Below are positions 1-6,138 of a stretch of 10,858 nucleotides of DNA, piece after piece. Both the position numbers and the translations under genes were made by a program. This stretch comes from UBA668 sp049318165 (GTDB lineage: Bacteria; Actinomycetota; Acidimicrobiia; Acidimicrobiales; Ilumatobacteraceae). Below the pieces are notes generated by a model. That model had not been told where the DNA came from and made no database searches. It saw only the letters and a list, made by a program, of their open reading frames with translations. The stretch spans positions 1 to 10,858 of the forward strand of contig JBMOGW010000118.1 of the NCBI GenBank assembly GCA_049318165.1, read 5' to 3'. Every line of letters starts with the position of its first letter. Position 1 is the first letter of the stretch.

Positions 1-1031
1 ATCACGTAGCGGGCGACGAGGTCCCACGACTTGCGGGTGGCCTCGATGTTCGCCCAGTCGTTGGCGAAGCCGAGCACCACACCGAAACCGCCGGTGGTCT
101 CCTGCAGCTGCTGAATGGCTGCGATCAAGTCGTCGGGCGTGCCGATGACGGCCGCGCCGCCACCTTCGGCACCGCCCGAGGCGACCTGGTTGAACAGCAC
201 CTCGGGGTCGTCCACCCACTGCGCACCGGGCCGCCCGAGGACCTTCACGTTGTACTCGTTGTGCCACTTCTGCAGTCCGAGGATCGACTCCTGCTTGGCC
301 TGCTCGCGGGTCTCGGCGATGTGCCAGCTCATCATCACGCGCCAGTTGGCGCGGTCGACGGTCTGGCCGTGCTTCGCGGCGGAGTCCTCGGCGAACTGCC
401 ATTGGGTGGGCAGCGCTTGGATGCCCTCGCTGCTGTTCGACGCGATGCTCAGCACGCCGATGCCGTACTTGCCGGCGATGGTCATGCCCGACGGCGAGAT
501 GCTGCTCGCCGTCACCATCGGCATGTCGTCCTGGAGCGGCAGGATCTGCAGGCCGGCGTCGTTGAGCGTGAACCAGTCGCACTCGTACGAGAAGCGCTCG
601 CCGCGCATCAGCCGGACGATCACACCGAGCGCTTCGTCCTGGCGGTCGCGCTGGGTCATCGGATCGATGTTCAGCATGCGCGCGTCGCTCGGCAGCGCAC
701 CCGGGCCGGTGCCGAACATCGCTCGGCCACCGCTCATGTGGTCGAGCTGCACCATGCGCTGCGCCACGTTGAACGGGTGGTGGTAGGGCAGCGACACGAC
801 GCCCGTGCCGAGCTTGATGCGGTGGGTCACCATCGCCGCACCGGCGAGGAACATCTCGGGGCTGGCGATCATCTCCCAGCCGGTGGAGTGGTGTTCGCCC
901 ACCCAGAACTCGTCGTAGCCGAGCCGGTCGAGGTGAGCGGCGAGGTCGAGGTCGCGCTGGAACTGCAGCGTGGGGCTCTCGCCGATCGGGTGGTGCGGGG
1001 CGAGGAAGGTGCCGAACTTGATGCGAGCCAT
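1..1031 (-). CDS. LLM-class flavin-dependent monooxygenase, limonene 1,2-monooxygenase-like (C-terminus off window)
   Basis: Probable FMNH2- or FAD-dependent oxygenase of the bacterial luciferase-like superfamily, a TIM barrel that usually takes reduced flavin from a partner reductase. I read 343 codons on the minus strand. The N-terminus has the FGTFLAPHHP strand, then GYDEFWVGEHH (residues 38-48), GTGVVSLPYHHPF (76-88), LDHMSGGR (96-103) and GTGPGALPSDA (107-117), the pattern of the limonene-monooxygenase-like branch. Family members are roughly 370-390 aa, so only a few dozen residues should lie beyond the left edge. The ATG at 1031-1029 is fixed by an in-frame TAG just upstream. That TAG is part of a TAGGCT hexamer 6 nt before the start, which suggests a leaderless message. 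It is divergent from the kinase gene at 1123. The true substrate cannot be told from sequence; limonene activity should not be assumed. Confidence 0.88.
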   Translation of the reverse strand, partial: MARIKFGTFLAPHHPIGESPTLQFQRDLDLAAHLDRLGYDEFWVGEHHSTGWEMIASPEMFLAGAAMVTHRIKLGTGVVSLPYHHPFNVAQRMVQLDHMSGGRAMFGTGPGALPSDARMLNIDPMTQRDRQDEALGVIVRLMRGERFSYECDWFTLNDAGLQILPLQDDMPMVTASSISPSGMTIAGKYGIGVLSIASNSSEGIQALPTQWQFAEDSAAKHGQTVDRANWRVMMSWHIAETREQAKQESILGLQKWHNEYNVKVLGRPGAQWVDDPEVLFNQVASGGAEGGGAAVIGTPDDLIAAIQQLQETTGGFGVVLGFANDWANIEATRKSWDLVARYV

Positions 1032-1037
1032 TCGCCG

Positions 1038-1043
1038 AGCCTA
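1038..1043 (-). promoter_or_regulatory. Predicted -10 box of the LLM monooxygenase gene
   Basis: On the minus strand TAGGCT ends exactly 6 nt before the ATG at 1031. This places the transcription start at or next to the start codon, and no Shine-Dalgarno is visible. No convincing -35 is seen. The same arrangement recurs at five other genes in this window. Confidence 0.5.
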
Positions 1044-1109
1044 CGAAGCGGCGCTCAGCGGCTGACGAGTTGGACGGTCAGCACCGTGAGAACGCGGTGC
1101 CCGCGGCAC

Positions 1110-1115
1110 TACATT
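1110..1115 (+). promoter_or_regulatory. Predicted -10 box (leaderless) of the phosphotransferase operon
   Basis: TACATT lies 7 nt before the GTG at 1123. A GTGAGA hexamer at 1086-1091 (4 of 6 matches to TTGACA) sits 18 nt upstream of it and is a possible -35. This would start the transcript at about the GTG and so favours GTG 1123 over the TTG at 1114, which lies inside the -10 box. Confidence 0.5.
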
Positions 1116-1122
1116 GCGGCGC

Positions 1123-1995
1123 GTGACCAGTTCGAACGTCGGGGACGGGCAGCGCACACTGTTGGCGGGGGGCTACACGAACGAGGTGTGGAAGGTGCGC
1201 CGCGGACGGTCGACGCTGATCGAGAAGCGCTACTCGGGGGCGCCTCCGGAGCCGAACCCGATGTACCCGAACCTGCCCGACCACGAGGCCACGGTGCTGG
1301 CGCATCTGGTCGGCACCGGGATCGCACCGGAGCTCAGGTCGTACACGCCGGCGGTGCCGGGCGAATCCGGGGCGGTGGTGGTGTACGACTACGTCGCCGG
1401 CACGCAGTGGGTGCGCGGCGTGGCCGACGTCGCACGGCTGCTGCACCGGGTGCACGCACTCGAGCCGCCGCCGCTCCGGTCGTTGCACCAGGACGCGGCA
1501 TCAGCCCTGGCGCGCGCGGGCGAGGTGATCGCCGACGTGCCCGCCGACGATGTGCCCCTCGGTGCCGCGCGTCGGCGCCTGCTCGAGCTGCGCCCGGCGA
1601 TGCCGGCACCGGAGCCCGTGCGTCGTCCGTCGCTGGTGCACACCGATTGCGGTCCCGGCAACCTGGTGCGCAGCCGCGATGGTCTCGTGCTGATCGACTG
1701 GCAGTGCCCCGGCCTCGGCGACCCGGTGGAGGACGTGGCCTGCTTCTTGTCGCCCGCGATGATGGTGCTGTACGCGGCGCCGCCGCACTCGCGGGTGGTG
1801 CGGGAGCGCTTCCTGGACGCGTATCCGGATTCGGTGGTCGTGGAGCGCTATCGGGCGGTGGGCAGCGCGTGGCACCACCGCATCGCGGCGTACTGTCTGT
1901 GGCGATCGCATCGCCTGCGCACCTCGCTGCCCGACGTGTCGGCGCGCTACGCCCGGGCTCTCGACGCAGAACTGGAGTTGCTGAGCGCATGGTGA
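1123..1995 (+). CDS. Aminoglycoside/choline kinase-fold phosphotransferase (APH family)
   Basis: A small-molecule kinase of the APH/choline-kinase fold, predicted cytosolic and ATP-dependent, 290 aa. In order: a nucleotide-binding N-lobe beginning LLAGGYTNEVWKV, the probable ATP lysine in IEKRY (K35), the partner glutamate in DHEA (E55), a hinge with VVYDYVAGTQW, the catalytic loop LVHTDCGPGNLV (H173, D175, N180) and the metal-binding LIDWQ (D192). All key residues are present, so it should be active. The start is taken at GTG 1123 because a TACATT -10 box precedes it by 7 nt; TTG 1114, three codons longer, is the alternative. Its 3' end overlaps the next gene by 7 nt, so the two are co-translated and may act on the same small molecule, perhaps a sugar or polyol. 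It lacks close resemblance to a known resistance enzyme, so antibiotic resistance is not implied. Confidence 0.85.
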   Translation: MTSSNVGDGQRTLLAGGYTNEVWKVRRGRSTLIEKRYSGAPPEPNPMYPNLPDHEATVLAHLVGTGIAPELRSYTPAVPGESGAVVVYDYVAGTQWVRGVADVARLLHRVHALEPPPLRSLHQDAASALARAGEVIADVPADDVPLGAARRRLLELRPAMPAPEPVRRPSLVHTDCGPGNLVRSRDGLVLIDWQCPGLGDPVEDVACFLSPAMMVLYAAPPHSRVVRERFLDAYPDSVVVERYRAVGSAWHHRIAAYCLWRSHRLRTSLPDVSARYARALDAELELLSAW

Positions 1996-2966
1996 ACCAG
2001 CCCGATCCGGCAGCAGTCGCCGGCACCGTGAAGCCGATCGAGTTGCACGTCCACTCGTTCTCGATGCGCTTCCACCTGCGCTATCGCGAGACCACGGGGT
2101 ACGACGTGTTCTCGTACATGGAGGAGATGGCGGCGCGCGGGTTCACGGGCGTCAACATCTCCGCCAACGGGCCCGGCTTCCGCGACCTGTGCGGGACGAC
2201 GCCCGACCATCTCCACACCGTGCGCGTCGCCGCGCAACGGCTCGGCCTGAAGGTGGAACTGGACACCAGCGACACCGGGGTCGAGCACATGACGCGGATG
2301 ATCGACGTGGCCCGACGCGTCGGCGCCGACACCCTGCGCACCTACACGAAGTACTCGGCACCGCTCGCCGACGTGGTGAGTTGGACCAAGCACGACCTGC
2401 GCACCATCGCGCCGATCGCCGAGGACGCCGGAGTGCTGGTGGTGCTCGAGAACCACGAGGACTTCACCGGCCCGGTGCTGGCCGACATCCTCGCCTCGGT
2501 CGACCACCCGTCGGTGCGCGCGCTCTACGACTACGGCAACAGTCAGATGGTGGGGGAGGACCCGTTCGACGCGCTCGATGCGATGGCGCCCTTCATCGCG
2601 CGGGTGCACGCCAAGGACCACGTGTTGGTGCGTACGCCGCAGGGTGCAATGGTGCAGGGCGTGCCGTTCGGCACCGGCCGCCTCGACGTGCTGGGCACCA
2701 CGAACCGTCTCTACGACGTGGGTGTCCGCCGGTTCTGCTACGAGAACGTGTGGGCCTACCGAGCGATGCTGGCCACCCGAGTGGCGAAGCTGCCCGACAC
2801 CCCGTGCTTCGTGTTCGACGACCCGGCACGCTTCCTCCACGGCGACGACCTGCCGCCCGCACAGGCCGTACGTGAGGAGCGTGAGGCGTTCACCCTCGGC
2901 CTGCACCACTTCATGGCGATGCTCGCCGAGGGCGGGTACGAGGTCCGGCGCGACCCGGTATCGTGA
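1989..2966 (+). CDS. Sugar phosphate isomerase/epimerase-like TIM-barrel enzyme (xylose isomerase-like)
   Basis: A 325-aa protein of the AP-endonuclease-2/xylose-isomerase-like TIM-barrel superfamily, which includes inosose dehydratases, hydroxypyruvate isomerase and ketose 3-epimerases. The four metal ligands expected for this fold can be placed: E154 in VLENHED, D181 in LYDYGN, H207 in RVHAKDH and E252 in CYENVWAY. Their spacing fits Mn/Mg-dependent epimerases. The N-terminus ELHVHSFSMRFH (18-29) supplies the first strand. The ATG at 1989 overlaps the upstream kinase stop by 7 nt; a GTG one codon on would make the common GTGA overlap. GGAG at 1974-1977 lies 11 nt before the ATG and could help re-initiation. 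The stop is 10 nt from the tRNA gene. Isomerase, epimerase and dehydratase cannot be distinguished from sequence alone. Confidence 0.85.
   Translation: MVNQPDPAAVAGTVKPIELHVHSFSMRFHLRYRETTGYDVFSYMEEMAARGFTGVNISANGPGFRDLCGTTPDHLHTVRVAAQRLGLKVELDTSDTGVEHMTRMIDVARRVGADTLRTYTKYSAPLADVVSWTKHDLRTIAPIAEDAGVLVVLENHEDFTGPVLADILASVDHPSVRALYDYGNSQMVGEDPFDALDAMAPFIARVHAKDHVLVRTPQGAMVQGVPFGTGRLDVLGTTNRLYDVGVRRFCYENVWAYRAMLATRVAKLPDTPCFVFDDPARFLHGDDLPPAQAVREEREAFTLGLHHFMAMLAEGGYEVRRDPVS
2959..2964 (+). promoter_or_regulatory. Possible -10 box for tRNA-Ala
   Basis: TATCGT overlaps the last codons of the isomerase gene and ends 12 nt before the mature tRNA 5' end, giving a leader of about six nt. The -35 region is poor, so read-through from the upstream operon is equally possible. 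Confidence 0.3.
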
Positions 2967-2976
2967 GGTCCGCCAC

Positions 2977-3049
2977 GGGGACGTAGCTCAATTGGTAGAG
3001 CGCCACCTTTGCAAGGTGGATGTCAGGGGTTCGATTCCCCTCGTCTCCA
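2977..3049 (+). tRNA. tRNA-Ala, anticodon TGC
   Basis: A complete 73-nt cloverleaf. The acceptor stem pairs GGGGACG (2977-2983) with CGTCTCC (3042-3048). The D stem is GCTC/GAGC around loop AATTGGTA. The anticodon stem CCACC/GGTGG encloses TTTGCAA, with anticodon TGC at 3010-3012. The T stem AGGGG/CCCCT encloses TTCGATT. The third acceptor pair is G-U (2979 with 3046), the classic alanine identity element. The discriminator base is A at 3049. CCA is not encoded (CGA follows), so it must be added by the nucleotidyltransferase. It decodes GCA and, by wobble, other GCN codons. Confidence 0.97.
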
Positions 3050-3062
3050 CGATGGGGTGTCA

Positions 3063-3114
3063 GCGATAACGAGTGTTTCGTGCGCCACGGGGCACCTGAA
3101 ACACTCGTTATCGC
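3063..3114 (+). repeat. Perfect 17-bp inverted repeat with nested hairpin, possible tRNA terminator
   Basis: The left arm GCGATAACGAGTGTTTC (3063-3079) is matched base for base by GAAACACTCGTTATCGC (3098-3114). The 18-nt loop between them holds a second pairing, GTGC (3080-3083) with GCAC (3092-3095). The arms are AT-richer than the surrounding DNA. It begins 14 nt after the tRNA and ends 67 nt before the SDR start. No T-tract follows either arm, so it is not a textbook intrinsic terminator, but a stem this long could end tRNA transcription or shape the RNA 3' end. A dispersed palindromic repeat or a dimeric-regulator site is the alternative. I find no second copy in the window. Confidence 0.75.
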
Positions 3115-3168
3115 CCACGGGGAGCGCCGAGTGACCGTGATGGGCGCACTTGGCGAGCCGGTCAGGTC

Positions 3169-3174
3169 TACGGT
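3169..3174 (+). promoter_or_regulatory. Predicted -10 box (leaderless) of the SDR gene
   Basis: TACGGT lies 7 nt before the ATG at 3182, and there is no Shine-Dalgarno. A TTGGCG at 3150-3155 is too close (13 nt) to be a normal -35, so the upstream element is unclear. Confidence 0.42.
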
Positions 3175-3181
3175 CGGCGGC

Positions 3182-3955
3182 ATGCAGCTGCGCGATCGCA
3201 TCGCCGTCGTCACCGGCGCAGGCAACGGCATCGGCCGTGCCATCGCCACCACGTTCGCCGCCGCCGGCGCCAAGGTGGTGGTCGGCGACATCGACGGCGA
3301 TGCCGCGGCACGCACGGTCGAGGCGGTCGAGGCCGCGGGCGGCGTGGCGTTCGCCGTGCAGGTCGACGTCTCGAGCGACCCGGCGGTCGCGGCGCTCGTG
3401 GCGGCAGCGGTCGAGCGCTTCGGCCGGCTGGACGTGATGGTCAACAACGCCGCCGTGAACCTTCCCGGTCTGGTGACCGACGACGACGCGGTCGACAAGT
3501 TCCAGCGCAGCTTCCAGGTGAACGTCGGCGGGGTGCTGCACGGGTGCCGCCATGCGATCCGCGCGATGCAGGCCCAGGGTGGGGGTGGCGCCATCGTCAA
3601 CATGAGCTCCGCGAACGCGATCATCGCCGAGCGCTACCTGTCGATCTACTCGGCCACGAAGGGCGCCATCGCGCAGCTCACCCGCGGCATGGCGCTTGAC
3701 CACGCGGCCGACGGCATCCGCATCAACGCCATCGCCCCCGGCCTGGTGCTGACGTCGTTCAACGACGCGCACGCGGCACGGCTGGCGGCGGACGGGATCA
3801 GTGTCTACGAGGATCCGGGCGCCGGCGTGCCCATCGGGCGCGGCGCGCAGCCGGAGGAGATCGCGCAGGTCGCGTTGTTCCTCGCCAGCGACGCCGCGTC
3901 GTACGTGACCGGCGCGCTGTGGGGCGTGGATGGTGGGGTCACCGCCGGCGTGTGA
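3182..3955 (+). CDS. Short-chain dehydrogenase/reductase (classical SDR)
   Basis: A 257-aa classical SDR, a cytosolic Rossmann-fold oxidoreductase acting on an alcohol or ketone. The cofactor motif TGAGNGIG is at residues 11-18. D36 after the second strand (VVGDID) favours NAD(H) over NADP(H). D62 (VDVSS), NNAA at 88-91, N114, catalytic S143 and the Y156-SAT-K160 pair are all present, followed by the PG turn at 186-187 and a C-terminal YVTGALWGVDGG. The length is typical. ATG 3182 is chosen because it starts the conserved first strand and has a TACGGT box 7 nt upstream; longer in-frame reading back to 3020 would run through the hairpin and tRNA. Its last 17 nt overlap the convergent PPK2 gene. 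It is near 3-oxoacyl-ACP reductase and glucose dehydrogenase types, but the substrate is unknown. Confidence 0.92.
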   Translation: MQLRDRIAVVTGAGNGIGRAIATTFAAAGAKVVVGDIDGDAAARTVEAVEAAGGVAFAVQVDVSSDPAVAALVAAAVERFGRLDVMVNNAAVNLPGLVTDDDAVDKFQRSFQVNVGGVLHGCRHAIRAMQAQGGGGAIVNMSSANAIIAERYLSIYSATKGAIAQLTRGMALDHAADGIRINAIAPGLVLTSFNDAHAARLAADGISVYEDPGAGVPIGRGAQPEEIAQVALFLASDAASYVTGALWGVDGGVTAGV

Positions 3956-4745
3956 GTGCCGCGGCGGGCTGGACCACCCTGGGGTCGGCCTTGGTGACGA
4001 TGTCGGTGTCCTTGTGGTCGTAGGGCAACTCGTGCAGCACGTGACGCATGGCCTCGAGCCGGGCCAGCTTCTTCACGTTCGAGTTGACGATGGTCCACGG
4101 TGCGTGGCGTGTGTCGCTGAGCCGCATCATGCGATCGCGGGCCTTGCCGTACTCGGCGAACTTCGTCACCGACGCCTCGTCGTTCGGGCTCAGCTTCCAC
4201 TGCTTCAACGGGTCCTCGGAGCGCCCCTCGAATCGACGCAGCTGCTCGCCCTGCGAGACGGTGAACCACAGCTTGAACAGGCGGATGCCCGAGTCGACCA
4301 GTTGCTGTTCGAACCCGGGCACCTGCTCGAAGAACTCGTCGCGCTGCTTCGTGGTGCAGTAGCCCATCACTGGTTCCACGACGGCGCGGTTGTACCAACT
4401 GCGGTCGAAGAACACGATCTCACCGGCCGACGGCAGGTGGGCGACGTAACGCTGGAAGTACCACTGCGTGCGCTCGACGTCGGACGGTTTCGGGAGCGCG
4501 ACCACTCGCGCACTGCGCGGGTTGGTGTGTTCGGTGAAGCGACGGATGGCGCCGCCCTTGCCGGCGGCGTCGCGTCCCTCGAACAGGATGCACACCTTGG
4601 CGCCGGTGGCCTGGGCCCACTGCTGCACCTTGAGCATCTCGATCTGCAGACGGACCAGTTCGGCCTCGTAGTCCTTGGCCTTCGGCACCTCGCGGTCGGG
4701 GGCGTGTTGCTCCATCTCGTGCAGCGTCAACTTCGTGGTTGCCAT
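3939..4745 (-). CDS. ppk2: Polyphosphate kinase 2 (PPK2 family, class I type)
   Basis: A 268-aa kinase that moves phosphate between polyphosphate and nucleotides; class I enzymes mainly interconvert NDP and NTP. The Walker A motif is GRDAAGKGG (57-65, K63). The Walker B region is FFDRSWYNRA (112-121, D114, R115). The lid segment has RRFEGRSEDPLKQWKLSP (171-188), typical of single-domain class I proteins. The N-terminus is short and there is no second kinase domain. The ATG at 4745 is preceded by TAGGGT with a 6-nt gap, so the message is probably leaderless. It lies 59 bp after the antiporter gene on the same strand, and its 3' end overlaps the SDR gene. A role in polyphosphate-driven nucleotide regeneration or stress survival is likely from the family; direction of the reaction cannot be read from sequence. 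Confidence 0.95.
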   Translation of the reverse strand: MATTKLTLHEMEQHAPDREVPKAKDYEAELVRLQIEMLKVQQWAQATGAKVCILFEGRDAAGKGGAIRRFTEHTNPRSARVVALPKPSDVERTQWYFQRYVAHLPSAGEIVFFDRSWYNRAVVEPVMGYCTTKQRDEFFEQVPGFEQQLVDSGIRLFKLWFTVSQGEQLRRFEGRSEDPLKQWKLSPNDEASVTKFAEYGKARDRMMRLSDTRHAPWTIVNSNVKKLARLEAMRHVLHELPYDHKDTDIVTKADPRVVQPAAALTRRR

Positions 4746-4751
4746 GGCCCG

Positions 4752-4757
4752 ACCCTA
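4752..4757 (-). promoter_or_regulatory. Predicted -10 box (leaderless) of ppk2
   Basis: On the minus strand TAGGGT is followed by six nt and then the ATG. A weak -35, TTCATC (4781-4776), lies 18 nt further up. The box falls inside the 8-bp palindrome CCCTAGGG. No other structure is seen in the 59-bp gap between the two genes. Confidence 0.5.
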
Positions 4758-4804
4758 GGGGTTCCGTCGGTTGGGGATGAACGTGCGCGGCGGTCGCCGT
4801 CTGG

Positions 4805-6085
4805 TCAGGCGTGGTGTGGGGCGACCGTTGGCGTGTCAGCCTGCGCCGGCGCCTTGGCGTGCATCGCGAGCCCGACGATGGGGAAGATGATCACCGAGAG
4901 CAGGCCGGCACCCACCAACGCGGCGGCGTTGTCGCTGCGCATCTGCCCGCTCTCGACTCCCAGCCCGGTGATGACCACCAGCAGCGGAAGTCCTGCGGAT
5001 TGCAGGACGCCGAGTGCTCGCATGCTCTGGCTGGGCAGGTCGTGTCGATACAGCAGCGCCGGTAGCCCGCGCACCACCAGGAACAGCACGAGGAACATCG
5101 GCACCTTCAGCAGCGTGCCGACGTGGGCCAACGCCCCCAGGTCGAACTTCACGCCGCTGATGACGAAGAACAACGGGATGAAGAAGCCGAAGCCCATCGA
5201 TTCGAGGCGGGTCTGCACCTCGTGGCGATGGTTCACCTTCGAGAACTCGCTCTGGTCGACGGAACGCCCGATGCCGGTGTCGTCGAGTCCGCCGATGACG
5301 GCCTCCGACTGCGACACCAGGAAGATGCGCGCGATCATGCCGGCGGCGAACGCCCCGAGCAGCACGTCGAGGTCGAACCGACTCGCGATCCACACCAGCA
5401 GCACGCACAGCAGCACCGCGAGTCGCACGCCCAACTGGGCGCTCGAGTGCAACGTGGTGGTGATCAGCCGCACCGCCCGGGGTGGGGCGGGCCGGGTGGC
5501 GATGATCGCAGCGATCACGGCGACCGCACCGAAGCCGGCGATGACGAACGCCGTGCGTCCTGGCGCGTCGGAGGTCAGGGCGATGCTGATGGCCACGATG
5601 GGCCCCAGTTCGCCCATCGCGCCGCCGGCGAGGACGTAGGTGCCGAACCGGGTGGGCAGGATGCCGGCATCACCCAGGATGGGCAGCAGTGTGCCGATGG
5701 CCGTGGTGGTGAGCGCGATGGCGACGAACCGGATGCTCACGGTGACACCCAGCGAGTACAGCGCGACAGCGACCGCGGTGCCCAGCACCAACGACACCAG
5801 CCAACCGGTGACCGCCAGTTTCACCGGCCGGCCCTTCACCTGTTGCAGGTCGATCTCGAAGCCGGCCAGGAAGATGAGGAACACCAGGCCCAGTTCGGCG
5901 AGCACGGAGATGATCTCGTTCAGTTGGGCCCACCCCAGCACGTGGGGCCCGATGACGATGCCCAGCAGAATCTCGATGACCACGCCGGGCAGCCGCAGCC
6001 ACTTCTTCGCCAGGTCGGAGATGAACGGGCTCAGCGCCGCAATGGTGACGACGAGGACGAGGGTCTGCAGTACTTCGGGGTCCAC
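4805..6085 (-). CDS. Cation/proton antiporter, CPA2 family (Na+/H+ exchanger-like)
   Basis: A 426-aa integral membrane protein, mostly hydrophobic helices from residue 7 to 408, fitting the 12-13 TM CPA2 fold. Conserved features are PGVVIEILLGIVIGPHVLG (33-51), LGLVFLIFLAGFEID (65-79), the TTTAIGTLLPIL segment (126-137) and FFIPLFFVISGVKFDL (301-316). Where NapA-type proteins have an Asp-Asp pair and KefB/C have Gln-Asp, this one reads GELGP with E159. A soluble stretch at about 262-293 (GLDDTGIGRSVDQ onward) precedes the FFIPLFF helix and looks longer than usual. It has no KTN/TrkA-N domain and is shorter than KefB/C. Start GTG 6085 has TAGGTT 6 nt upstream. The exported ion (Na+ or K+) is not determined. 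It probably sets cytoplasmic pH or ion balance. Confidence 0.9.
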   Translation of the reverse strand: MDPEVLQTLVLVVTIAALSPFISDLAKKWLRLPGVVIEILLGIVIGPHVLGWAQLNEIISVLAELGLVFLIFLAGFEIDLQQVKGRPVKLAVTGWLVSLVLGTAVAVALYSLGVTVSIRFVAIALTTTAIGTLLPILGDAGILPTRFGTYVLAGGAMGELGPIVAISIALTSDAPGRTAFVIAGFGAVAVIAAIIATRPAPPRAVRLITTTLHSSAQLGVRLAVLLCVLLVWIASRFDLDVLLGAFAAGMIARIFLVSQSEAVIGGLDDTGIGRSVDQSEFSKVNHRHEVQTRLESMGFGFFIPLFFVISGVKFDLGALAHVGTLLKVPMFLVLFLVVRGLPALLYRHDLPSQSMRALGVLQSAGLPLLVVITGLGVESGQMRSDNAAALVGAGLLSVIIFPIVGLAMHAKAPAQADTPTVAPHHA

Positions 6086-6091
6086 GGCGGC

Positions 6092-6097
6092 AACCTA
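6092..6097 (-). promoter_or_regulatory. Predicted -10 box (leaderless) of the antiporter gene
   Basis: On the minus strand TAGGTT precedes GTG 6085 by 6 nt. CTGGCA (6121-6116), with 4 of 6 matches to TTGACA, lies 18 nt upstream, inside the loop of the hairpin at 6108-6133. This supports independent transcription from the gene at 6139. Confidence 0.5.
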
Positions 6098-6107
6098 CTG
6101 AGCCGGT

Positions 6108-6133
6108 GCCGGGTCTGCCAGGGCCGACCCGGC
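6108..6133 (-). terminator. Hairpin after the kinase-flippase gene, possible terminator
   Basis: GCCGGGTC (6108-6115) pairs perfectly with GACCCGGC (6126-6133) around a 10-nt loop; two more G-U pairs extend the base. It starts 5 nt after the stop codon of the gene ending at 6139. No T-tract follows, so strength as an intrinsic terminator is uncertain. It also covers the predicted -35 of the antiporter gene and could be an operator instead. Confidence 0.42.
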
Positions 6134-6138
6134 GTGCA

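Noticed and set aside
1081..1109. Small alternative hairpins GCACCG/CGGTGC and GTGC/GCAC upstream of the kinase as an attenuator
   Set aside because: Stems of 4-6 bp are common in DNA this GC-rich. The predicted leaderless start lies downstream of them, so they would not be transcribed from that promoter.
1114..1122. TTG start for the phosphotransferase
   Set aside because: It lies inside the predicted TACATT -10 box and has no ribosome site; GTG 1123 fits the leaderless pattern.
261..1988. Long plus-strand reading frame running into the isomerase gene
   Set aside because: Only its last part (from 1989) has recognisable protein. The rest is antisense to the monooxygenase and out of frame with the kinase, with low-complexity Arg/Ala/His-rich translation typical of GC-rich shadow frames.
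1123..1995. Antibiotic resistance gene (aminoglycoside phosphotransferase)
   Set aside because: Only the general APH/choline-kinase catalytic motifs are present. Context with a sugar isomerase-like gene and absence of close similarity to known resistance enzymes favour a metabolic kinase.
2972..3122. Repeated GCCACGGGG words (2972-2980, 3084-3092, and a near copy at 3114-3122) as an attachment site at the tRNA
   Set aside because: Only 9 bp long and not part of the tRNA 3' end, which is where integrase sites usually lie. There is no integrase and no foreign gene nearby.
3020..3181. N-terminal extension of the SDR frame
   Set aside because: It would run through the tRNA 3' half and the 17-bp palindrome, and the conserved SDR fold begins at the ATG at 3182.
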